NCBI GenBank assembly: GCA_964386705.1
Contig: CAYLTY010000002.1
Span: 1 to 64,000 of the forward strand
Source of the DNA: AM-0621 sp964386705
GTDB lineage: Bacteria > Planctomycetota > Planctomycetia > Planctomycetales > Planctomycetaceae
Length of the DNA: 64,000 nt
Reading direction: 5' to 3'
Position numbers and translations under genes: made by a program. The notes beneath the pieces are model-generated. The model was not told the origin of the DNA. It made no database searches and was given only the letters and a program-made list of their open reading frames with translations. Positions 8,191-17,403 of the stretch are shown piece after piece. Every line of letters starts with the position of its first letter. Position 1 is the stretch's first letter.

Positions 8191-10299
8191 ATGAAATCCT
8201 GGAAACGATTACTCGGTCTTTTTGTCTGCGCCGTGGCCAGCATGGTCTCGGCATCGCGAGCTGACGAGAAACAGTTTGATGTCGTGGTTTATGGCGGAAC
8301 ATCTGGCGGCATCGCGGCGGCGGTGCAGGTGAAACGCATGGGCGGTACCGTCGTGGTGATTGAGCCCAGTTCGCGCATCGGAGGTCTGACAACTGGCGGT
8401 CTGGGCCAGACGGATATCGGCAACAAGGCGGCCGTGGGCGGAATCTCGCGTGAGTTCTATCAACGGGTCTTCAAGTTCTACGCCAACCCGGATCGCTGGA
8501 AGTGGCAGAAGCGCGAACAATATCGCGACGGCGGTCAGACTCGAACGACCACCGGCGAGGACACGATGTGGACGTTCGAGCCGTCTGCGGCGTTGCTCGT
8601 GATGCAGGACTTCGTGCGCGAGTACGACATCCCCGTCGTGATGCAGAAGCGACTGGACCGCACGGGCAATACCGGACCGGGGACCATCGCGAAAGGTGTG
8701 AAGAAGGAAGGTGGAAAGGTTGTTGCGATCACGCTGGAGTCCGGTGAAACGTACCGCGGCAAGGTCTTCATTGATGCCACCTATGAAGGCGACCTGCTGG
8801 CCGGCGCGGGCGTGCGTTACATCGTCGGCCGCGAAGCGAACGCGGCATATCAGGAAACGCTCAGCGGCGTGCAGGTCGCGAACTCGCGAAACCACCAGCT
8901 GCAAAAGAACATTGATCCCTATGTGAAGCCCGGCGATCGCAACAGCGGCTTGCTACCGGGTATCGACCCTGCCGGGCCGGGGACTGAAGGTGGAGCCGAT
9001 CATCGCGTGCAGGCTTATTGCTTCAGGATGTGTCTGAACGATCATCCTGACAACCGCATCCCGTTCGCGAAGCCGGAAGGTTACGACCCACTGCTCTACG
9101 AATTGATGCTCCGCAACTTTGAAGCGGGTGAGAAAGGCATGCCCTGGATCAATTCCGACATGCCGAATCGCAAGACGGATACCAACAACCGCACCGGTTT
9201 TTCGACGGACTTCATTGGCCAGAACTACGATTACCCGGAGGCAAGTTACGCCCAGCGCGAGAAGATTGTTGCTCGGCACCTTCAATACCAGCAGGGCCTG
9301 ATGTGGACGCTCGCCAATCATCCGCGAGTGCCCGAGAACGTCCGCAAGGAGATCTCACGTTGGGGCATGAGCAAGGACGAGTTCACGGAAGGCAATGGCT
9401 GGCAGGAGCAACTCTACATCCGCGAAGCTCGCCGCATGATCGGTGCTACAGTGATGACTCAGCACTATTGTCAGGGCCGCGCCGTGGCGGACGACGCTGT
9501 CGGCATGGCTGCTTACACAATGGACTCGCACAACACGCAGCGCTACGTCGATCAGAATGGGCATGCCCGGAACGAAGGCAACGTCGAAGTTGGAGGCTTT
9601 CCGCCGTATCCGATTTCGTACGGCTCCATCATTCCGAAACAGGACGAGTGTGAAAACCTGCTCGTCCCCGTCTGCCTGAGTGCGACTCACATCGCGTTCG
9701 GCTCCATCCGGATGGAGCCCGTCTTCATGGTCCTTGGGCAGTCGGCGGCGACTGCTGCCATGCAGTCGATTGAAGCTCAGGTGCCCGTGCAGAAGATCGA
9801 CTACGCGAAGCTGCAAGCTCGATTGCTCGCGGACAAGCAGGTCCTCGCCTGGACTGGTCCCAAGACCACGGGTGGCGTCGATCCCAAGTCTCTGCCGGGG
9901 ATCGTCATTGACGACAGCGCTGCCGAACTGAAAGGTTTTAGTAATGTCGGTCAGGTGACTCGGCCATTCATTGGAGCGGGCTATCGCCACGACGCCGACC
10001 AGCGCGACGGTGAACACAGTGCGACCTTCAAAGCGAAGCTGCCGAAGGCTGGTCGGTACGAAGTGCGAGTGGCCTACCCGCCGAACCCAAATCGCGCGAC
10101 GAATGTGCCGGTCAAGGTTCGTCAGGATCAACAGGTGCACACGGTGAAACTCAACCAGCAGAAGGCACTGCCGAAGGATGGTTTCGCCACGATTGGCACG
10201 TACGAATTCGCTGCGGGTGATATGACCGTCGAGATCACCAACGCCGGGGTCGATGGATTCGTCATTGTGGACGCCGTGCAGATCCTTGAAGCCAAGTAG
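8191..10299 (+). CDS. Exported FAD-dependent oxidoreductase with golvesin-like C-terminal domain
   Basis: The 702-residue protein starts at the ATG at 8191, which is followed directly by a signal peptide (KRLLGLFVCAVASMVSASRA). The frame extends ten codons further to a TTG, but that places residues before the signal. A dinucleotide-binding motif, VVYGGTSGGIAAA, and the flavoprotein pattern SRIGGLTTGGLG place it in the FAD_oxidored family (PF12831), common in planctomycetes. From about residue 570 a separate beta-sandwich region (GFSNVGQVTRPF, KAGRYEVRVAYPPN, DGFVIVDAVQILE) resembles the golvesin/xanthan-lyase C-terminal domain, which may bind carbohydrate. The substrate is unknown; a role in extracytoplasmic polysaccharide or sugar oxidation is an inference. 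Confidence 0.88.
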   Translation: MKSWKRLLGLFVCAVASMVSASRADEKQFDVVVYGGTSGGIAAAVQVKRMGGTVVVIEPSSRIGGLTTGGLGQTDIGNKAAVGGISREFYQRVFKFYANPDRWKWQKREQYRDGGQTRTTTGEDTMWTFEPSAALLVMQDFVREYDIPVVMQKRLDRTGNTGPGTIAKGVKKEGGKVVAITLESGETYRGKVFIDATYEGDLLAGAGVRYIVGREANAAYQETLSGVQVANSRNHQLQKNIDPYVKPGDRNSGLLPGIDPAGPGTEGGADHRVQAYCFRMCLNDHPDNRIPFAKPEGYDPLLYELMLRNFEAGEKGMPWINSDMPNRKTDTNNRTGFSTDFIGQNYDYPEASYAQREKIVARHLQYQQGLMWTLANHPRVPENVRKEISRWGMSKDEFTEGNGWQEQLYIREARRMIGATVMTQHYCQGRAVADDAVGMAAYTMDSHNTQRYVDQNGHARNEGNVEVGGFPPYPISYGSIIPKQDECENLLVPVCLSATHIAFGSIRMEPVFMVLGQSAATAAMQSIEAQVPVQKIDYAKLQARLLADKQVLAWTGPKTTGGVDPKSLPGIVIDDSAAELKGFSNVGQVTRPFIGAGYRHDADQRDGEHSATFKAKLPKAGRYEVRVAYPPNPNRATNVPVKVRQDQQVHTVKLNQQKALPKDGFATIGTYEFAAGDMTVEITNAGVDGFVIVDAVQILEAK

Positions 10300-10375
10300 G
10301 CGGGATGAAGCTCCCGGGAAGATTGTCGACCACAAGTCTCTTTCCACAAACAGGTTGCACTCTTACGTAAACGTT

Positions 10376-10394
10376 CTGATTGCAAAGCAATCAG
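10376..10394. terminator. Perfect 8-bp hairpin between oxidoreductase and signalling cluster
   Basis: CTGATTGC and GCAATCAG flank an AAA loop. It lies 77 bp after the oxidoreductase stop. An A-rich run (10404-10411) follows on the plus strand, not a T-run, so it may be a weak terminator for plus-strand transcripts or a regulatory element for the downstream genes. Confidence 0.4.
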
Positions 10395-10569
10395 CGACTT
10401 TCAAAAAAAACTCCAAATTGCTGCCAAGATTCCGGCGGCTGATGCGAAGTACTCACCAAGAACAGTGATCTGCACGCGAAGGACCGCGTTGGTTGCACGG
10501 CGAATCAATCAGGTCCGAACACTTCGGACAACGCACGGCTCATTCACACTCAACTTTGGGGAGACTGAT

Positions 10570-11376
10570 ATGTTGCTCAAGAAAGTCGCAGCAGGTGTTG
10601 CCGGCGCGTTAGTGGTCGGCGGGATGGTGTTCGGCACGGATCTGGTCAGCTACATGCGAACGGCAGGCACCGAGGTCAAAGAGACCGTCAAGGGCGCCGT
10701 TCCGATGGAGTTCGAACTCAAGCGTGCCAAGGACCTGATCAACAACATTGATCCGGAAATCAAGACAGCGAAGACCACGGTCGCACGCCAGGACGTCGAT
10801 ATCGATGACCTGAAGGGCCGAATCGCGAAGCGGAGCGATTCGTTGACCAAGGATCGTTCTGAGATGCTGACTCGGCGCGATGAACTTCGCACCGACAAGA
10901 CATCGTTTCTGGTGTCCAACAAGAGTTACACTCGGGGACAGTTGGAGTCGGATCTCAAGACCCGGCTCGACCGCGTGAAGCAGTCTGAGCAGACTTTGTC
11001 GGAAGAAGAGAAGCTGTTGGCTCGCAAGGAAGCAGCCGTGGAAGCCAATCGCAAGAAGCTCGACTTCATGATGAAGCAGAAGAGGGAGCTGGAGCTCAAG
11101 ATTGAATGGCTGCAGGCGCGGCTGGACCAAGTGAAGGCGACTGAGATGGTCAACGACGTCGCGATTGATGATTCCGAGTTTACGCGAGTGAAGAACCTCG
11201 TCGATCAGATCGACAAGGATCTGAAGGTGCGGGAGAAGGTTGTGGACACCGAAGGCACACCTTCGGATGGCCTGATTCCCGTTCAAGCCAACGACGCCCC
11301 CAAGGGCGTTCTGGACGAAGTCGATGCGTACCTCGGGAACAACAGCAAGACTGCGAACGTCGCTGAAAACAAGTAG
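10570..11376 (+). CDS. Membrane-anchored coiled-coil protein
   Basis: The 268-residue protein has an N-terminal hydrophobic segment (about 5-28, Gly/Ala/Val-rich). This is followed by a very long charged helical region (about 45-215), rich in Lys, Glu, Arg and Asp with heptad-like spacing, and a polar tail. The ATG at 10570 has a clear GGGGAG Shine-Dalgarno sequence. Its general shape (membrane-proximal helix, then coiled coil) recalls PspA/IM30-like proteins, but I see no decisive motif. It is the first of four co-directional genes; the FHA gene starts 37 bp downstream. A scaffold or envelope-stress role is inference from shape and context only. Confidence 0.8.
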   Translation: MLLKKVAAGVAGALVVGGMVFGTDLVSYMRTAGTEVKETVKGAVPMEFELKRAKDLINNIDPEIKTAKTTVARQDVDIDDLKGRIAKRSDSLTKDRSEMLTRRDELRTDKTSFLVSNKSYTRGQLESDLKTRLDRVKQSEQTLSEEEKLLARKEAAVEANRKKLDFMMKQKRELELKIEWLQARLDQVKATEMVNDVAIDDSEFTRVKNLVDQIDKDLKVREKVVDTEGTPSDGLIPVQANDAPKGVLDEVDAYLGNNSKTANVAENK

Positions 11377-11413
11377 CTCAGTCACCACCAGGTGACCCAT
11401 AAGGAACTTGTTT

Positions 11414-12130
11414 ATGGCTATCGCGAGCATCAGTGAGATGTTTTTCGCGAATCGATGGATGGGCTCGCAGCCCGCGCAGACCGAAGCTGACTCACAGGCC
11501 GTCGCCGCTCCGGACACCGCCCCACGGTGTCTGGTGTGGATCGACGGCGTCGGCTCTTACCTGCTGCTGGCTGCGAATCGGGTCACCATCGGTCGAGCCA
11601 GCAGTACCGACGCAGCCGATGTGGCGCTGACAGGACCATTGGCGCGGCAGCATTCAGCAATCACGCGGATCGGTGACGACTATGTCATCGAACCGCTGCA
11701 AGCGACGCGGGTGAATGCTCAGCCTCTGGATCAGGCGACCATGCTGTCTCACGGAGCCCAAATCGTTCTTAACGAAGCGGTCCATCTGAACTTCGTGCTG
11801 CCGACACCACTTAGCACAACCGCTCGTCTGGATGTGACGAGTTCACATCGCGGGCCAATCTTCGTGAATGGAATCCTGTTGATGGCGGAGACCTGTCTGT
11901 TCGGGCCTGGGCCGGAGAATCATGTACGCTGTCCTGGCTGGTCGGGCAGCGTGGTGCTGGTGAAGCGACCGGGTGGTTTCGCGGTGCGATCGCACCGTGA
12001 GATTCTGATCGATGGCCAGCAGCAGACGGGCGTTGCGACAGTCAGTTTCGGCCAAACTGTTTCCGGACCGGACTTCCGGTTTCGGCTCGAAGAATGTGGG
12101 TCGAGTTCATGCAAACCACGATTGATCTGA
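11414..12130 (+). CDS. FHA-domain protein
   Basis: The 238-residue protein starts at the ATG at 11414, which has an AAGGAA ribosome-binding site seven bases upstream; an in-frame TTG two codons earlier is less likely. Residues of about 45-130 carry forkhead-associated features: IGRASS (the conserved Gly-Arg and following Ser), RQHSAI (Ser-x-x-His equivalent) and a VNAQPL segment where the usual NG pair is changed. FHA domains bind phosphothreonine, which fits the kinase encoded next. A second beta-rich half (about 140-230; GPIFVNGILLMAETCLFGPG) may be a degenerate repeat. Its 3' end overlaps the kinase start by 22 nt, indicating coupled expression. Confidence 0.85.
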   Translation: MAIASISEMFFANRWMGSQPAQTEADSQAVAAPDTAPRCLVWIDGVGSYLLLAANRVTIGRASSTDAADVALTGPLARQHSAITRIGDDYVIEPLQATRVNAQPLDQATMLSHGAQIVLNEAVHLNFVLPTPLSTTARLDVTSSHRGPIFVNGILLMAETCLFGPGPENHVRCPGWSGSVVLVKRPGGFAVRSHREILIDGQQQTGVATVSFGQTVSGPDFRFRLEECGSSSCKPRLI

Positions 12131-13941
12131 AGCAAGCGCAGCAGGACGGCAGAGCAATGAGCTTCAAGTACGCTCCCGAATCACGACCGTTAGAAGGCTA
12201 CACCATCAAGCGCGCCATTCAGCGTGGCGGGTTCGGTGAGGTCTACTACGCCATCAGTGATGCCGGGAAAGAAGTCGCTCTGAAGCTGCTGCAGGACAAC
12301 CTGGATGTCGAACTGCGTGGCGTGGCGCAATGCCTCAACCTGAAACACGCCAATCTGATGACGATCTTTGACGTGCGCCGCAGTGCCAGCGGCGAGCATT
12401 GGGTCGTCATGGAATACATGAACGGTCAGACGCTCGATCAGGTGATCGCCGCGTCTCCGTCGGGCATGACGTATGACCGCATCCGCTCACTGCTGACGGA
12501 TATCGCCAACGGGTTGAACTACCTGCACGACCAAGGGCTGGTCCACCGCGATCTCAAACCCGCGAATGTGTTCGTCGAGAACGGTTCCGCGAAGATCGGC
12601 GACGTAGGGCTGTCAAAGTTCATTTCGGTCAGCCAGCGCAGTGCGCAGACTCAAAGCGTCGGCACCGTTTACTATATGGCTCCCGAAATCGCGCACGGCA
12701 AGTACGGTCGCGAGGTCGATGTCTACGGGCTCGGCGTGATGCTCTATGAGATGGTGACGGGAAAATTGCCCTTCGATGGCGAAACGACGGGTGAGATTCT
12801 CATGAAGCATCTCACGCAGCCGCCGGACTTGTCCGTGTTGCCGTCGAAGCTGCGACCCGTCCTGGCACGTGCTCTCGAAAAAGATCCCACCAAACGCACG
12901 TCGACAGCTTTGAAGCTGCTTGCGGACTTCAACGCCGCAACGGGTGGGGAAGCAAGGACATGGCAAGCTGTCCAACAGGCAGAGCACGCAGCCGAACACA
13001 ATTCCGCTGAGGAGGACGTGACTCCGTACGCTCCCAATTCCGCAGCGGCCGGCGCGTTTGCGACTGTGGCGTTTGTGGTGTTTGCGACAATCGTCGGGCT
13101 CTATCTGCTCCGTAGCGGAGAGGTGCAGCCAACGAGGCTGGCTGTGGTGTCGTTCGGGTTCGTGATGGCGGGTGGTTTCACGCTGGCACGACACTACTTC
13201 GGCGGCGAACTGAAAGTGCCATTTGCAGGGGGCGGGTACAAACGCGGAGTGCGTTTGAATGCGCGCTATCACCGTCATCTGACACCTGACTCGGTGCGTT
13301 CGATTTCGATGCTGCAACGCACTTCTGATCTCACGGGCTCGATGGCGGTTGTGTGTGTCGTGGCCGCGATGTTCTCAGCGGTGCTGTTGTGGCTCAATAC
13401 GTTCTTGAAAACGCCGGCACAGGCCACGTTCTTTGCGATGATCACAACGCTTGGAGCGTGGGCGGTGATGATCCCGGCGAAGTTGTGGGAAGGTCGTGGC
13501 GCTGACGGAACCCCGCGACGGCTGGCAACCGCGGCTTGCGGTTCGGCCGTCGGCATCGCCGCCAGTTCAATCGGCCGGTCGCTGATGGTTGACTTGCAGA
13601 TTCACGAACTGGGCGGCACGTCTCAACTGCTGGCCAGCAAGCTGCAGATGCCGGAATCTGCGGCCACCCAGGTGATTGGCTGCACGTTGTTTTTCACACT
13701 TCTGATGGTGTCGCGACGCTGGTGGTATCACGTGGATACGTTCCGCGAACGACGATTGAAGTTCACGACGGTGATTGCGACCACAATAGCCGCTGTGATG
13801 CTGTCAGTCTGGACCCGCTTTCCGATCGAGTGGGGCGCGATGTGGGGGATAGCCATCTCAACGACGGCTCAACTGGCATCCACTTGGACGAACCCCGCGG
13901 ACCGCACGGTCTCCAACGACGGTGCGATGATTCAGGCTTGA
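12109..13941 (+). CDS. Serine/threonine protein kinase with polytopic membrane C-terminus
   Basis: A complete Hanks-type kinase domain occupies about residues 30-280: glycine loop RGGFGEVY, ATP-binding Lys in VALKLL, catalytic loop HRDLKPANV (146-154), metal motif DVG in place of DFG (about 165), activation-segment APE, and the DVYGLGVMLYEM helix. After a linker, about 300 residues hold roughly eight hydrophobic spans. This differs from PASTA or other sensor kinases, whose single helix leads to an external domain. The ATG at 12109 lies inside the FHA gene; a GTG (12094) and another ATG (12157) are alternatives. All catalytic residues look intact. The signal sensed and the substrates are unknown; the neighbouring FHA protein is a plausible partner. 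Confidence 0.93.
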   Translation: MQTTIDLKQAQQDGRAMSFKYAPESRPLEGYTIKRAIQRGGFGEVYYAISDAGKEVALKLLQDNLDVELRGVAQCLNLKHANLMTIFDVRRSASGEHWVVMEYMNGQTLDQVIAASPSGMTYDRIRSLLTDIANGLNYLHDQGLVHRDLKPANVFVENGSAKIGDVGLSKFISVSQRSAQTQSVGTVYYMAPEIAHGKYGREVDVYGLGVMLYEMVTGKLPFDGETTGEILMKHLTQPPDLSVLPSKLRPVLARALEKDPTKRTSTALKLLADFNAATGGEARTWQAVQQAEHAAEHNSAEEDVTPYAPNSAAAGAFATVAFVVFATIVGLYLLRSGEVQPTRLAVVSFGFVMAGGFTLARHYFGGELKVPFAGGGYKRGVRLNARYHRHLTPDSVRSISMLQRTSDLTGSMAVVCVVAAMFSAVLLWLNTFLKTPAQATFFAMITTLGAWAVMIPAKLWEGRGADGTPRRLATAACGSAVGIAASSIGRSLMVDLQIHELGGTSQLLASKLQMPESAATQVIGCTLFFTLLMVSRRWWYHVDTFRERRLKFTTVIATTIAAVMLSVWTRFPIEWGAMWGIAISTTAQLASTWTNPADRTVSNDGAMIQA

Positions 13942-14000
13942 GGGCCAATGAGAAGCATTTCGTCTGTAGCTAATGCTCTTGATGGAATCGTGAGTTAAAC

Positions 14001-14951
14001 ATGAACGAGACTGCTCCAGTCGCCGGTATCTCTCTTGGGTTGTTGATCCTCATGATCGGCGCGGGTGCGTTCGTGTTCTGGATGGGCCACGCTTCGGCTG
14101 GAACCGCGCGACGAACATCGTACGAACCCGCACCACCTCGCGGTACCCACGCTCAGCGCCCGATTGTGCCCGCGTTGACCGTGGTCTTATTGCTGGCGGG
14201 TGGCCTGTTGTTCGCGTTGATGTTCACTGCAAAGTCGGTCCACACCGTGCAACAGGCGACGATCGTAATGGATGAGGCTCATGTCGCTCCGCCAATGGTG
14301 GCCGTTCGCGCCCCGGAGGTCGCAGTGATGCAACGGCGTCCGGCGGTTTCGGCAACTGAGGTCACCGCTGACGTTGAACAGCCTGCTGCCGTTGCAACTC
14401 TTGTGACACCGCCGGAATCCAAGCGACCGGCGTGGACCTCGGTACCCGAAAAGACGGTGCAGGCGGGCCACATTCCCGACGTGTTGCTCGTACGCGAAAG
14501 CAAGCTTTGCACGTCAGAGGCCGAGGCTGTGCGCGAAGCGACTGCACTGGCCATCGCCACCTTGAAGCGACGCTTGGTCGATACCTATCCGCAGATGGCC
14601 AGCTGGCAGATGTCGGAAATGACCTTCCGGCAGCACGCCCAGAAGCAACAGTTCGTCGATCAACAACTGCACGACTTCAAGAGTTTCGAAGAGACGATGT
14701 ACACCGCCTACGTCCAGTTTGAAGACTCGCCGCGCGTTCGTGAGCTGCTGGAACACGACTGGCGGTTGAGCGAGGTTGACCGCCGGATGACTCAGTACGG
14801 ACTCGGAACAGCATTGCTGGCTCTGGGGTTGGGGTTCGTGTCGTCCGTTTTGCGAGTTGCCGGAAGTTCCGGCCATTCTCGACAGCGGGCCGTCGCAACG
14901 GCGATCGTGCTGGCGGCTGCAGGTGGAGCGGGACTGCTGCTCGTCGGTTGA
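14001..14951 (+). CDS. Four-helix membrane protein of the kinase cluster
   Basis: The 316-residue protein has two N-terminal transmembrane helices (about 8-29 and 55-77), a Pro/Ala/Val-rich linker, a soluble alpha-helical domain (about 155-250, with aromatic and acidic residues such as FKSFEETMYTAYVQF), and two C-terminal hydrophobic helices (about 268-290 and 297-316). I do not recognise the family. It starts 59 bp after the kinase gene on the same strand and probably shares its transcript. It may be a component or substrate of the kinase module; that rests on location only. Confidence 0.72.
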   Translation: MNETAPVAGISLGLLILMIGAGAFVFWMGHASAGTARRTSYEPAPPRGTHAQRPIVPALTVVLLLAGGLLFALMFTAKSVHTVQQATIVMDEAHVAPPMVAVRAPEVAVMQRRPAVSATEVTADVEQPAAVATLVTPPESKRPAWTSVPEKTVQAGHIPDVLLVRESKLCTSEAEAVREATALAIATLKRRLVDTYPQMASWQMSEMTFRQHAQKQQFVDQQLHDFKSFEETMYTAYVQFEDSPRVRELLEHDWRLSEVDRRMTQYGLGTALLALGLGFVSSVLRVAGSSGHSRQRAVATAIVLAAAGGAGLLLVG

Positions 14952-15147
14952 GCAGCTCATCGACTTGTTCAGTCCAAACAGAGAATGGATCGGCCGAGAC
15001 GCAGGTACGCCGGAATCGCGTCTTGTTGAATTTGCGACCGTCGAAATAGAGTCCCGCCGAGATCATGAGCCGTCAGGATGATGGGCGAACTGTTCTCAGG
15101 CGTTCCGATATTGACGTTCTCGCGTTCTCAACTCAGCAGGCTCTGGC

Positions 15148-16353
15148 ATGGACGTTCGGCGGCTGCAACTACTGCTGGCCTACGGGGCACTAATTTTTGT
15201 CCCCTGGCCTTGCCTGCGACCCTTTGAGTTCAGCCTCACGTTTGGGGATGTCTTCCTGATCGGTGCGGTGCTGCTAAACGCTGATCAGATTTTTCGACTG
15301 CGACCCTTTCAGGTTCCGCTGCTGTTGTCGTTTCCGTTCATGGTCATTTCGCAGGTTATGGACCCTGATGGCGGCATCGTTGAGATCTTGCAGTCGATTT
15401 ACATCTTTGGATTGTTGCTGCCGTTTGGGCACATCGCCTTTGCCAACATGTCGCCGAAACAATTCCTGTCAGTGTTTCTGGCATCACAGGCCGTGAATTG
15501 TTCCGTCGCCGTGTTGCAGATGCTGGGTATTGTGGGACCGATCGGTCAGCAATTGCTCTGGGAAACGCGTGAAGCAACTCGCGCTGCTGGACTGAACATG
15601 TCATGCAGCGGTCTCTGCATGACGCTGACCTCGCTGTTCTGCTGGCTGGAATACCTGCCCAGCTATCGGAATCGCGTGGCGTTGCTGTGCATCATTGGCC
15701 TGGGAATGATCGCCACGCTGGCCAAGTCCACGATTTTCGCGATCCCCGCCATGCTGTTCTTCCTGGTTCGCGAGCCAAAGCGCAATCGCGTTCTCACCGC
15801 TCTGGGTTGCCTGGCCGTTGCCGCACTGGTAGCTCTGACTGTCTCAGCGGATGTCCAAAACAGCGTCGCCTCTGTCTCTGATAGTTTGGGGCATCGGGTC
15901 GAGAACACCGAATTCTCCGTGTACGAACGCATGTCGACTTTGACATACGCGCTGAAACTGGTGTCTGAATGCGTCATCGTCGGCATGGGTTATAACGGGA
16001 CATCAATTACGTTAACTCAGCACCTCAACAACACTGTGCATGTCTATCACGTCGGACTGATCCTGATCGGAGGCATGGTTTGTACGGTGTTTCATTATTG
16101 GGGCTTCTGCCTGATGATGAAGGAAGCCGTCAGCGTGCGGCAGTTGCCCATCGTGGTTGCCATCCTGTCGCACTGGCTTTCCGTGTGCACCATGACTGTG
16201 TTGATGCACTCGTTCCAGTACACGCCCTATCTGATGAGCGGCGCCATTCTTCAATCTTGCGCGGTTGCGCGTGAACAGGCCCAACGCACGAGAAAGCAGC
16301 AAGCCAAACTGGCATCAGCCAGCGCAAGTCGCCCGTCCTCCCGCGCCGCGTAA
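15148..16353 (+). CDS. O-antigen-ligase-like polytopic membrane protein
   Basis: The 401-residue protein is almost entirely made of about ten hydrophobic helices, with a larger extracytoplasmic loop around residues 235-270 (containing ENTEFSVYERMSTL) and a basic, Ser/Ala-rich cytoplasmic tail. The loop with an Arg followed by an LKL(V)-type helix and MGYNGTS resembles the Wzy_C/WaaL ligase superfamily, which transfers or polymerises glycans at the outer face of the inner membrane. No other polysaccharide genes surround it. It follows the kinase cluster by 196 bp on the same strand. The assignment rests on topology and loop pattern and is tentative. Confidence 0.65.
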   Translation: MDVRRLQLLLAYGALIFVPWPCLRPFEFSLTFGDVFLIGAVLLNADQIFRLRPFQVPLLLSFPFMVISQVMDPDGGIVEILQSIYIFGLLLPFGHIAFANMSPKQFLSVFLASQAVNCSVAVLQMLGIVGPIGQQLLWETREATRAAGLNMSCSGLCMTLTSLFCWLEYLPSYRNRVALLCIIGLGMIATLAKSTIFAIPAMLFFLVREPKRNRVLTALGCLAVAALVALTVSADVQNSVASVSDSLGHRVENTEFSVYERMSTLTYALKLVSECVIVGMGYNGTSITLTQHLNNTVHVYHVGLILIGGMVCTVFHYWGFCLMMKEAVSVRQLPIVVAILSHWLSVCTMTVLMHSFQYTPYLMSGAILQSCAVAREQAQRTRKQQAKLASASASRPSSRAA

Positions 16354-16402
16354 CTCTGCATGGCAACGTGCGCCTCTCCCGCAGTCGTAAACACCGGGGT
16401 TC

Positions 16403-17353
16403 CTACGCAAAGAAGTAGACACGCTCCGCCGTTTTGCGGAGCAGCCATTGTTTTTCCTCGGCCGAGAGAAAGTCAGCCCGGTCGCGGATCAAGGCAATGG
16501 AAGCACCGTAGTTGTTGCCGCCCTGAATCTGGTACGGGCTGTCGCTGGCCCACATCAGACGTTGCGGACCGAAGCACTCCAGCAGCTTCTTGATCATCGG
16601 CAGCAGATCCAGGTAAGGAGGCGTCTTGCGTCCCAGTGCGTAGTAGGCCGAGATCTTCACGTTCGTGTGCTTGTGGCGAGCCAGCTTGCAGAGGTTCGCG
16701 AGGTCCGTGTCGCGCATCTGGCCATCGACACCAATGCGGGCGAAGTGGTCGATGACGACTGGCGTGTCGGGATACTTCTGGCACATGGCATCAACGCCCG
16801 GCAGATGATCGGGATTGATCAGCGGGCACATGGCCTGACGAGTCTCAGCGGCCGTCTTCCACATCTCGTTCATGCCGGCGTTGTCGAGCCACTGCTCCTG
16901 CATATCTTTGTGGATGAACGGTGTGATGCGGAAGCCAGTGACACCGAGCTTCAGCAGCCGCTTCATCTCCGCACCGGGCGATGGCTTGCGATCATCCACC
17001 ATTCCAACGACCCGGAACCGCTGCGGATGCTTCTTCACGGCATCCGTCAGGTAGGTGTTGTCGAAAAGATGAAACAACGAATGCTGAATCAGGACGACTC
17101 GCCCCACGCCTAACGGCAGAGCGATCGACAGCAGGTCGCTGTCGTCAAAACGCGGAGGATCCAGTTGCTGCTTCGTCACACCCGGCGCCAGCGGATACTT
17201 CGTGCCGTCAGCAGGCCAGATGTGTGAGTGGGCATCGATCCACGGAGTCTTTTCCAGGTCGTCGGCAGCTTGAGCGAGCATGGTTCCCATTCCTAACACC
17301 GCGACGCCGGCAACCAGTGCTTCACGTCGAGTGACTTCGAGCGATTCATGCAT
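16403..17353 (-). CDS. Exported amidohydrolase family 2 protein (Tat signal)
   Basis: The 316-residue metal-dependent hydrolase belongs to the Amidohydro_2 (PF04909, TIM-barrel) family. The ATG at 17351-17353 is followed by a twin-arginine-like signal (TRREALVAGVAVLGMG). Metal-ligand motifs are DAHSHIW near the mature N-terminus, a VVIDHFARIG strand with the second His, and the C-terminal ASDSPY with the conserved Asp. The substrate cannot be read from sequence; relatives act on lactones, decarboxylate aromatic acids, or are uncharacterised. It lies 50 bp downstream of the DUF1080 gene on the same strand, so the two are probably co-transcribed and could act on the same extracytoplasmic substrate. 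Confidence 0.88.
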   Translation of the reverse strand: MHESLEVTRREALVAGVAVLGMGTMLAQAADDLEKTPWIDAHSHIWPADGTKYPLAPGVTKQQLDPPRFDDSDLLSIALPLGVGRVVLIQHSLFHLFDNTYLTDAVKKHPQRFRVVGMVDDRKPSPGAEMKRLLKLGVTGFRITPFIHKDMQEQWLDNAGMNEMWKTAAETRQAMCPLINPDHLPGVDAMCQKYPDTPVVIDHFARIGVDGQMRDTDLANLCKLARHKHTNVKISAYYALGRKTPPYLDLLPMIKKLLECFGPQRLMWASDSPYQIQGGNNYGASIALIRDRADFLSAEEKQWLLRKTAERVYFFA

Positions 17354-17403
17354 CGTGCAATTCCTGTGAGGAGGATGGGAGCGCTCAGAGCAAGTTGTGA
17401 GGA

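Noticed and set aside
9355..10347. 330-codon minus-strand open frame opposite the FAD oxidoreductase
   Set aside because: Shadow frame of a conserved gene, with a His/Arg-rich product unlike any protein family.
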